Positions 23,739 through 30,834 of a stretch of DNA of 64,000 bases are shown in pieces. A program made the position numbers and the translations under genes. The notes under the pieces are model-generated. The model did not search any database, was not told where the DNA came from, and saw only the letters and a program-made list of their open reading frames with translations. The stretch is taken from the NCBI GenBank assembly GCA_963829705.1, contig CAWHJN010000003.1, positions 248,001 to 312,000 on the forward strand. Direction: 5' to 3'. This DNA is from CAWHJN01 sp963829705 (GTDB lineage Bacteria; Bacteroidota; Rhodothermia; Rhodothermales; BA12). Positions within the stretch are counted from its first letter, which is position 1. Each line of letters starts with the position of its first letter.

Positions 23739-25445
23739 TCACATGCTCTCCGGCGCGCCGATGCCCAGCACGCGCAGGCCGTTGGCCAGCACCTGCCGCG
23801 TGGCGTCGGCGAGGGCGAGGCGGGCTTCGGCGACGGCATCCTCCTCGCCGATGATGCGACACGCACCGTAGAACTGGGTGAACGCGACAGCGACTTCGCG
23901 CAGGTACACGGCCAGCGTGTGCGGCTCGCGCGCCTCGGCGGCGCGGGCGATAGCCTCTGGCAGCGGCAGCAGCGCCTTGACGAGCACCGACTCCGTGTCG
24001 TGCGTGAGGAGCGCGAGGTCGGCGTCGGCGCGCAGCGACAGGCCCACGTCGGCGGCCTTGCGGAGGATCGAGCAGATGCGGGCGTGGGCGTACTGGAGGT
24101 AGAAAACGGGGTTCTTGTCGCTCGCCTCTTTGGCCAGGTCGAGGTCGAATTCGAGGTGCGTGCCGGGGGCGCGCATGAGGAAGAAAAAGCGCGTCACGTC
24201 CACGCCCACCTCGTCCATCAGTTCGTCGAGCGTGACGTAGTTGGCCTTGCGCGTGCTCATCTTGACGGGCGCGCCGCCGCGCACGAGCGTCACGAACTGG
24301 TAGATGACCACGTCCACCCGGTCGCGGTCGTAGCCGAGCACCTCCAGCCCCCGCAGCACATCCGGGTAGGTGGCGATGTGGTCGGCACCGAACACGTCGA
24401 TGGCGAGGTCGAACCCACGGTCGAACTTGTCGATGTGGTAGGCGATGTCGGGCAGGCGGTAGGTCGGCTCGCCGGTGGACTTGACGAGGACGGTGTCGGC
24501 GGGCTCGCCGTCGGAGCCGACTTTGCCCAGCTTCGACGTGAGGAACCACACGGCCCCGTCACGCTCCTCCACGAAGCCTTTTTCGCGCAGCTTCTCGACG
24601 GTCTGCCACACGGCGTCGCTCGCGTAGAGGCTGTGCTCGTTGAAGTGCGTGTCCATCACCACGCCGAGGTGTGCGAGCGTCTTCTCGATGTCGGCGAAGA
24701 TGGCGTCCTGCGCGGCTTTCTTGAACGGCTCCTCCCCCTCCGCACCGTCGAGGGTATCGCCGTGCTCCTCGAAAAGCGCCCGCGCGATGTCGCTGATGTA
24801 GCCGCCGAGGTAGCCGTCGTCGGGGAAGCTTTCGGGGACTTCGACCGTCTCGCCGTCGCCCACGTCCAGCATCTTCGTCGGCATATCCGGATGGACGAGG
24901 TGCTCGTAGCGCGCCTTCACGCTCTGGCCGAGCACGCGCATCTGCCGCCCGGCGTCGTTGAAATAGTACTCGCGCGTGACGTCATAGCCCGCCCATTCGA
25001 GCAGGCTGGAGACGGTGTCGCCCAGGACGGCGTTGCGTCCGTGGCCCACGGTGAGCGGCCCCGTCGGGTTGGCGGAGACGAACTCGACGATCACCCGTTC
25101 GCCCTTCCCCACGTCCGAGCGGCCATACGCCTCGCCCTGCGCGCGAATCTCGGCCAGCGCCTGCGCGAGGTAGCGATCCGAGAAGCGGAAGTTGAGAAAA
25201 CCCGGCCCGGCGACTTCGATGGCCGCGATGCGGTCTGAATCGACACGGGCGCTGAGGTCGGCGGCGAGGGCGTCGGCGATCTGGCGCGGGGCCCGTTTGA
25301 GCACCCGGGCCAGTTGCATGGCCGCGTTGGTGGACACGTCGCCGTGGTCGGGATTGGCGGGCGTCTCGAAGCCGGGCGTGAAGTCGGCGGGGACGCCGAG
25401 GGCGTCGAGGGCGTCGCGGAGGACGCGGTCGAGGTAGTCTTTCAT
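23739..25445 (-). CDS. argS: arginyl-tRNA synthetase
   Basis: A 568-residue class I synthetase. The N-terminal Add-1-like domain includes ETPANPDHGDVSTNAAMQLA. The catalytic core has SANPTGPLTVGHGRNAVLGD (HIGH-equivalent VGHG) near residue 120 and PVKMSTRKANYVTLDELMDEVG, the KMSKS-equivalent, near 393. The C-terminal DALR anticodon-binding domain shows YAHARICSILRKA and AVYLREVAVAFTQFYGACRI and ends in ANGLRVLGI. Length and domain order are normal. It charges tRNA-Arg. It lies downstream of glmS on the same strand, separated by a terminator, so it likely has its own promoter. Confidence 0.97.
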   Translation of the reverse strand: MKDYLDRVLRDALDALGVPADFTPGFETPANPDHGDVSTNAAMQLARVLKRAPRQIADALAADLSARVDSDRIAAIEVAGPGFLNFRFSDRYLAQALAEIRAQGEAYGRSDVGKGERVIVEFVSANPTGPLTVGHGRNAVLGDTVSSLLEWAGYDVTREYYFNDAGRQMRVLGQSVKARYEHLVHPDMPTKMLDVGDGETVEVPESFPDDGYLGGYISDIARALFEEHGDTLDGAEGEEPFKKAAQDAIFADIEKTLAHLGVVMDTHFNEHSLYASDAVWQTVEKLREKGFVEERDGAVWFLTSKLGKVGSDGEPADTVLVKSTGEPTYRLPDIAYHIDKFDRGFDLAIDVFGADHIATYPDVLRGLEVLGYDRDRVDVVIYQFVTLVRGGAPVKMSTRKANYVTLDELMDEVGVDVTRFFFLMRAPGTHLEFDLDLAKEASDKNPVFYLQYAHARICSILRKAADVGLSLRADADLALLTHDTESVLVKALLPLPEAIARAAEAREPHTLAVYLREVAVAFTQFYGACRIIGEEDAVAEARLALADATRQVLANGLRVLGIGAPESM

Positions 25446-25556
25446 CGCAGAAAAGTGGGTGCAGGGCCGAAACTACGCACCGCGCCCCGAGGGGTTGGGC
25501 GCGCGGTGTGGGTTGTTGGTGGAATCGCAGAGTCGGCCTCGCGCGGCGCACCATGC

Positions 25557-25589
25557 AAAAGGGCCGAGAAGCAACCGCTTCCCGACCCT
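25557..25589 (-). terminator. intrinsic terminator of glmS
   Basis: Read on the reverse strand, a 13-pair stem (25577-25589 with 25560-25572, two G-U pairs) closes a GGTT loop and is followed by TTTT (25557-25560). The wobble pairs work only in this direction, so it serves glmS, whose stop is 26 bases upstream. Confidence 0.8.
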
Positions 25590-25614
25590 CTACTTTCAAC
25601 TTTCCATCCTCTCC

Positions 25615-27453
25615 TTATTCCACCGTCACGCTCTTGGCGAGGTTGCGGGGCTGGTCCACGTTGCAGCCGCGCATGACGGCCACGTGGTAGCTGAGAAGCT
25701 GGAGCGGCACCACGGTGAGAAGCGGCAGCAGGTGGTCGCTCGTGCGCGGAATGCGGATGACGTACTCGCAGAGCCGGTCGAGGTCGTGGTTGTCCTCGTC
25801 CGTGATGGCGATCACCGAGCCCTGCCGCGCCACCACCTCCTCGATGTTCGAGACGACCTTGTCGTACGTCGCGTCTTTCATGGCGATGAAGACGACGGGC
25901 ATGAAGCGGTCGATGAGGGCAATCGGGCCGTGTTTCATCTCCGCCGCCGGGTAGCCCTCGGCGTGGATGTAGGAGATCTCCTTGAGCTTCAGCGCGCCTT
26001 CGAGGGCCACGGGGAAGTTGTAGCCGCGCCCGAGGTAGAGGAAGTTCGACGCGAAGCGGTACACGCGCGCCATCTGCTCGACGGCCTCGTCCTGCTTGAG
26101 CACCTCGCGGATGAGGTCGGGGATTTCGCTCAACTCGCGCAGGGCGGTCGCAAAGGCGGCATCCGTCATCGTGCGGCCCTCGGCGAGACTCAACGCGATC
26201 ATCGTCAGCACGGTCACCTGCGCGGTGAAGGCTTTCGTGGACGCCACGCCGATTTCCGGCCCGGCGTGCAGGTACACACCCGCGTCGGTTTCACGCGCGA
26301 TGGTGGAGCCGACGGTGTTGACGATGCCGATGACGGGAATGCCCGCTTCTTTGGCCTGCCGCACGGCGGCGAGCGTGTCGGCGGTTTCGCCCGACTGCGA
26401 GATCACGAACACGACGTCGCCCTTGCGGAGAATCGGGTTCCGGTAGCGGAATTCGCTCGCGTACTCGACCTCGACGGGGATGCGCGCCATTGACTCGATG
26501 AGGTACTCGCCCACGAGCGCGGCGTGCCACGACGTGCCGCAGGCGCAGATCACGATGCGCTCGGCGTCGCGGATGGTGCCGATGACCTCGTGGAGGCCGC
26601 CCAACTTGATCTGGTTATCCTCCAGGTTCACGCGCCCGCGCATACAGTTTTCGAGCGCATCGGGCTGCTCGACGATCTCTTTGAGCATAAAGTGCTCGTA
26701 GCCGCCTTTCTCGATGGCTTCGAGGTCCATCTCGAGTTCCTGCACCTCTTTCTGGAGCGGCACGTTGTCGATGGTGGTGACGTGGTAGCCGAAACGGCGC
26801 ATGACCACCATCTCGCCGTCGTTGAGGTAGACGACCTTGCGCGTGTGCTCGACGAGCGGAGCGGCGTCGGAGGCGAGGAAGAACTCGTCGTCGCCCACGC
26901 CCATGATGAGCGGGCTGCCCTTGCGCGCGCCGATGAGCACGCCGCCATCCGCCCCGGACACGAGCGCGATGCCGTAGGTGCCCGTCACCTGCGTGAGCGC
27001 CTGCTGCATGGCCTCAATGAGGTCCAGGCCCGTCTTCTTGCGGACGTCATCGATGAGGTGGACGAGGACTTCGGTGTCCGTCTGACTCTTGAAGGTGTAG
27101 CCGTCGCGTTCGAGGCGGGCCTTGAGCGTGGCGTAGTTCTCGATGATGCCGTTGTGGACGAGCGCGAAGTCGCCCGCGTCGGACGTGTGCGGGTGCGCGT
27201 TGGCGTCCGAGGGGAAGCCGTGCGTGGCCCAGCGCGTGTGCCCGATGCCGAGCGTTCCTTCAATGCCGCCGCTGGACTCGAGCGTCTGCGCGAGCACGCT
27301 CACCTTGCCTTTCTGCTTGCGAACGTTGAGCGCCCCGTTGAGAACGATGGCGACGCCCGCCGAGTCGTACCCGCGGTATTCGAGGCGCTGAAGCCCCGTC
27401 AGGAGCACACCGTCCGCACGTTTGTTACCGATATAGCCGACGATACCACACAT
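25615..27453 (-). CDS. glmS: glutamine--fructose-6-phosphate aminotransferase (isomerizing)
   Basis: A 612-residue enzyme making glucosamine-6-phosphate for peptidoglycan and lipid A. The start MCGIVGYIG places the nucleophilic Cys at position 2. The glutaminase half (1 to about 240) contains RLEYRGYDSAGVA, GIGHTRWATHG, HNGIIENY and SQTDTEVL. The two SIS domains contain CGTSWHAALVGEYLIE, FVISQSGETADTLAAVR, then LGRGYNFPVALEGALKLKEISYIHAEGYPAAEMKHGP and a C-terminal RNLAKSVTVE. The ATG at 27453 is fixed by the N-terminal Cys, so the longer reading frame upstream is not used. No glmS ribozyme is recognisable in the 225-base leader. Confidence 0.98.
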   Translation of the reverse strand: MCGIVGYIGNKRADGVLLTGLQRLEYRGYDSAGVAIVLNGALNVRKQKGKVSVLAQTLESSGGIEGTLGIGHTRWATHGFPSDANAHPHTSDAGDFALVHNGIIENYATLKARLERDGYTFKSQTDTEVLVHLIDDVRKKTGLDLIEAMQQALTQVTGTYGIALVSGADGGVLIGARKGSPLIMGVGDDEFFLASDAAPLVEHTRKVVYLNDGEMVVMRRFGYHVTTIDNVPLQKEVQELEMDLEAIEKGGYEHFMLKEIVEQPDALENCMRGRVNLEDNQIKLGGLHEVIGTIRDAERIVICACGTSWHAALVGEYLIESMARIPVEVEYASEFRYRNPILRKGDVVFVISQSGETADTLAAVRQAKEAGIPVIGIVNTVGSTIARETDAGVYLHAGPEIGVASTKAFTAQVTVLTMIALSLAEGRTMTDAAFATALRELSEIPDLIREVLKQDEAVEQMARVYRFASNFLYLGRGYNFPVALEGALKLKEISYIHAEGYPAAEMKHGPIALIDRFMPVVFIAMKDATYDKVVSNIEEVVARQGSVIAITDEDNHDLDRLCEYVIRIPRTSDHLLPLLTVVPLQLLSYHVAVMRGCNVDQPRNLAKSVTVE

Positions 27454-27678
27454 AAGTCTGGGAAAAATCTGAAGTGAATTGAAATTGCCGCTGCACCTGC
27501 CTGCCGGAGCCTCTCCCGCCTCGCGGGAAGCCGAGCAGCGGGGCACGCCGATTTGGAAGACCAATATATCCGGCAAGAACCACGCCCATCGCCGCAGGCA
27601 CGTGAAATCCTCGGGAGCGCTTCGGAGCAGCGCCGGGGTGAATACCCGCTCCAGGCGCGGCACACCCAACCGCCCGTG

Positions 27679-28611
27679 CTACGGCACCACGCGCGCGGAC
27701 AGCGCCGTGCGCACCGCCCGGATCTGCGCCATGAGTTCCGAAAAATTCGCCGCCTCCACCGCCAATTCCGGGTACACGTCGAGGATCAGCCCGTCGGCCC
27801 CGGCGGCGGTGGCGGCACGCGCCATCGCAGCGACTTTGCGCGGCTGGCCTGTGCCGTAGCCGGGATCGACGAGGATGGGCAGGTGGCTGCGCGCCTGCAC
27901 GGCGGGGATGCTCGACAGATCGAGCGTGCGGTGCGTGGTGGTCTCGAACGTGCGGATGCCGCTCTCGCACAGCATCACCGGCGCGCTGCCGCCTGCCAGG
28001 ATGCGGTCGGCGTGCATCAGCCACTCCTCGACGGTCGCCGCCGCACCCCGGTAGAGCACGACGGGGCGCGGTTGCCTGCCGAGCGCGTCGAGCAGCGCGA
28101 CGTGGCCCATGCGCGCCGGGCCGACGACGAACAGGGCAGCCCCGTCACGCTTAAGGTCCGCCACGTCGAACACCTCCTCGGCCCGCGCCACCGACGGTGG
28201 CCATGCCGGAGCATCGCCGGGCGCTTCGGGGAAGGTGCGGCAGCCGGTGAAGCCCAGCAGCACACTTTCGCGCTGCATGGCCGCGAATGCCTCCTGCGGG
28301 CGCGCGCGCACCACGCCGATCAGGCCAAAGGCCCCGCCGCCGAAGGCCGTGGCCCCGACGGCTACCCGCGTAGGCTCGGACTTCCACAGGCGTGAGGCAA
28401 GGCGATACCCCCGGCTGACGCGGTGAACCTCGGCCACGCCGTCGAGCGCTTCTACGGCGCGGGCGTCGAAGCCCGGCTGCACGCCGATGGCTCCGATCAC
28501 CACCTGCTCCTCTCCGCTCGACCGATGCACGTCGAAGCCGTGACGGCTCAACACGGCGATGACGTACTCGACCTGCTGAGGCGAAGCGCCGGGCTGCATC
28601 ACGACGATCAT
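27679..28611 (-). CDS. DAHP-synthase-like protein with degenerate active site
   Basis: A 310-residue homologue of 3-deoxy-7-phosphoheptulonate synthase (type I beta). The N-terminal ferredoxin-like regulatory domain (MIVVMQPGASPQQVEYVIAVL) is intact, and the barrel keeps VLCE-type LCESGIRTFETTTHRTLDLSSI and HLPILVDPGYGTG. However, family motifs needed for catalysis are missing. The GPCSVE cysteine segment is replaced by VGATAFGGGAFGL, the KPRTSPY phosphate loop is absent, LKRG has become LYRG, DPSHATG has become DPGYGTG (metal His gone) and EVHP has become DVYP. It is about 30 residues shorter than active enzymes. The frame is continuous and undamaged. I read it as a pseudoenzyme, perhaps regulatory; an altered aldolase reaction is possible. 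Confidence 0.75.
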   Translation of the reverse strand: MIVVMQPGASPQQVEYVIAVLSRHGFDVHRSSGEEQVVIGAIGVQPGFDARAVEALDGVAEVHRVSRGYRLASRLWKSEPTRVAVGATAFGGGAFGLIGVVRARPQEAFAAMQRESVLLGFTGCRTFPEAPGDAPAWPPSVARAEEVFDVADLKRDGAALFVVGPARMGHVALLDALGRQPRPVVLYRGAAATVEEWLMHADRILAGGSAPVMLCESGIRTFETTTHRTLDLSSIPAVQARSHLPILVDPGYGTGQPRKVAAMARAATAAGADGLILDVYPELAVEAANFSELMAQIRAVRTALSARVVP

Positions 28612-28825
28612 GGCAAAAACGGGGTTGATGAGCGCGCTCGTACGCACAGGTGGGGCCGCAATATCCCGCGTCGCGCGGGGTGTTTCACTCTGAGACCGGG
28701 GTTTCAAAAGCGCTTCCCGGAGCAGCAGGCAGCGCCAACGAACGTCCTACACCCCCGCCAGGTGAAGGCGGCACAGCGTTTGAGAACACAGTCCGCGTCC
28801 CCACACCACCCAGACCGGCGGGTCG

Positions 28826-30328
28826 ATGGAAACCGCATTCACCACCTCTGCTCCCGTTGTGCCCGGCTACGTGCCCAGGCTGCTCACCGGCATCGACCCG
28901 CTCGATCAGTCGTGGGGCGGGTTCTACCGGGGCGGGTCGTACCTCGTCTACGGACGGGCGACGAGCGGGCGCGACCTCATCCCGCTGCGCTTTTTGCAGG
29001 TCGGGGCCAGCATGGGCGAGAGTGGCCTCGTCATCTCGCCGTCGCGCCCGAAGGATCTGATGATCCAGTCGGCCTCCATCGGCTTCAACCTGCGGCAGGC
29101 GTACGAGCAGGGCACGGTGCGCCTGATGCGGATTCCGCCTGTGCTTACCTCGCCCGGCGACGACGACAGCGGCCTCTTCAAGGCGCTGCGCGACCTCGTC
29201 GCCCTCATCCGCCAGCACCGGCCACAGCGGCTCATCATCAACGACTTCATGCCCTTCGTGGCGTTCCGGTCGTACGATCACCTCCGCACGGCGTTCGTCG
29301 AAATGCTCGAGCAGACGGACGTGCTGGACATGACGATGGTGCTGGTGATGCCGCAGCCCGCCAACGCGCAGTCGGGCAAGGTCATCGACTTCATGCGGAG
29401 TCAGATGACGGGCACGGTACACGTGGAGATGGACGCCGATCACCCCGAGAGCACCGAGCGCCGGCTGGTGCTGCTGCCCAACATCGGGCATCTCCAGCGC
29501 CAGACGGTGGAGCCGTGGGATTTGCAGGACATCGTGGAGACCGCTCCGCCGCGCACGTGGGCGGGCAGCCACCGGCTGACGCCGTCGCCACCGCCCCCCA
29601 CCCCGCTCCCGACCGTAACGCCGACGCCGCTGGGCGACACGGCGGCCGCTCCCGCGCCCTCTCTGGCAGCGCCTCCCGTGCAGGGCTTCGCCCCCGTTCC
29701 GCTGGGCGCGAACCGCCGGATGCAGGCAGGCGCTTCCTCCGGCTCCGAGCCCGCTCGGCTGGGCAGGCCGGAAGCCCGGCCAGCCGCGCCCGTCGCGGAA
29801 ACGCCGATTCCCCTCGGCGCGCGCGCCACGCCGCGCCCGTCATCCGCTCCGCTCGACCTGTCGGGCAACTACATCTCGTCCTCGGAGCGCGGTGCGCGGG
29901 CCGTGTCGGCGCCCGCCGCGCCTGCCGCGCCGTCGTCACGGGAAGCTTTTGCCGAGAAGCTGCGTCCGTATTTCCAGCAGCGCGGCAGCGGAGGCAGCCC
30001 CTTCCTGCTCGTCGGGATGCGGATCAACCCGGACGCGCGGCAGGGGCCGTTCGACTTCGAGACGATCTCCGACATCGTCGGGGAGGCGTTGCGCCCGAAC
30101 GACCACCTGTTCATTGACGCCGCCGGTGAGCGGCTCGTGGTCGTGCTCGACGGTACGGCGCCCGAGCAGCAACAGACCTTTTTCGCCGGGTTGAAGGCCC
30201 GTTTGCGCGAGCAGGTGCCCCATCAGGCGGAGAGCTTGCTCCAGGCGGTGTCCGCTTTCGTCGTGCCCAACGGGCACCCATTCGACACGGCAAGCGACTT
30301 CCTCACCTACGTGCTCGAAGCAGACTGA
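28826..30328 (+). CDS. KaiC/RecA-like ATPase-domain protein lacking Walker A, with C-terminal GGDEF-like domain
   Basis: A 500-residue three-part protein. Residues about 15-235 resemble KaiC/GvpD-like RecA folds: LLTGIDPLDQSWGGFYRGGSYLVYG, then LVISPSRPKDLM, a Walker B-like strand RLIINDFMPF, and TMVLVMPQPANAQ. The phosphate loop, normally GxxGxGKT, reads GRATSGRDL, so ATP binding is doubtful. Residues 240-395 are a Pro/Ala/Thr-rich linker. Residues 400-500 look like a diverged GGDEF-type domain (FLLVGMRINPDAR, DIVGEALRPNDHLF, RLVVVLDG) without a GGDEF motif. No signal peptide. It is convergent with the BLUF gene, their stops 18 bases apart. The function is unknown; a scaffold or signal-integrating role is inferred. 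Confidence 0.65.
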   Translation: METAFTTSAPVVPGYVPRLLTGIDPLDQSWGGFYRGGSYLVYGRATSGRDLIPLRFLQVGASMGESGLVISPSRPKDLMIQSASIGFNLRQAYEQGTVRLMRIPPVLTSPGDDDSGLFKALRDLVALIRQHRPQRLIINDFMPFVAFRSYDHLRTAFVEMLEQTDVLDMTMVLVMPQPANAQSGKVIDFMRSQMTGTVHVEMDADHPESTERRLVLLPNIGHLQRQTVEPWDLQDIVETAPPRTWAGSHRLTPSPPPPTPLPTVTPTPLGDTAAAPAPSLAAPPVQGFAPVPLGANRRMQAGASSGSEPARLGRPEARPAAPVAETPIPLGARATPRPSSAPLDLSGNYISSSERGARAVSAPAAPAAPSSREAFAEKLRPYFQQRGSGGSPFLLVGMRINPDARQGPFDFETISDIVGEALRPNDHLFIDAAGERLVVVLDGTAPEQQQTFFAGLKARLREQVPHQAESLLQAVSAFVVPNGHPFDTASDFLTYVLEAD

Positions 30329-30346
30329 CGCGGCGCGCGTTTACAC

Positions 30347-30763
30347 CTACATGCGCCGCTGGAAGCTCATCAGCAGCGTGCGTGCGCGCCCCGCGAGTGC
30401 TTTCTTGAGCGCGTCTGGGGCGTCGGGGTAGACGAGCGTGTGGAATGCCGGCTCGGCCTTGATCACCTCGTCGCCACCGCGAAAGCCCATCGTCCATTCG
30501 GCGAAGTGACGCTGCTCGACGGGCCCGTGGTAGAGCTCGAGGATGTCCCGGTGCCGCGCGTCGGCTTCGATGCGGAGGCGCAAGCGCTCGGTGGCGTCAG
30601 CAGGCCCTTCGAACGCCTGCATGAACGTGCCGCCGTGGTAAAGCAGCATCCCGGTGATACCGTCGCGGGCGTTGTTGGCGCGAGACTTTCGCAGGAGCGC
30701 GGCTAGCTCATCCGGCTCGAAAAGTCGGAGGGCTGAACTCACGTATACCATCTGATGAAGCAT
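30347..30763 (-). CDS. BLUF-domain blue-light photoreceptor (short)
   Basis: A 138-residue protein consisting of one BLUF domain and a short helical tail. All flavin-switch residues are at the expected spacing: Tyr7 (QMVYVSS), Asn31 (SRANNARDGITG), Gln49 (FMQAFEG), Trp90 and Met92 (EWTMGF). These correspond to AppA Tyr21, Asn45, Gln63, Trp104 and Met106. It should bind FAD and respond to blue light. There is no fused output domain, so it must act through a partner protein. The ATG at 30763 is chosen because the domain begins directly after it; a longer start at 30799 adds 12 residues. It faces the KaiC-like gene. Confidence 0.92.
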   Translation of the reverse strand: MLHQMVYVSSALRLFEPDELAALLRKSRANNARDGITGMLLYHGGTFMQAFEGPADATERLRLRIEADARHRDILELYHGPVEQRHFAEWTMGFRGGDEVIKAEPAFHTLVYPDAPDALKKALAGRARTLLMSFQRRM

Positions 30764-30834
30764 GGACGTATAAATCCTGCCCCTTCTAGCGTGTTCCACG
30801 TTGGATCATCAGCCCCTCATGCGGAACGGCGAGG

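Noticed and set aside
28612..28825. Hidden small gene or RNA between the DAHP-synthase-like and KaiC-like genes
   Set aside because: No start with a plausible protein, no promoter box and no convincing hairpin in 214 bases; it appears to be ordinary divergent spacer.
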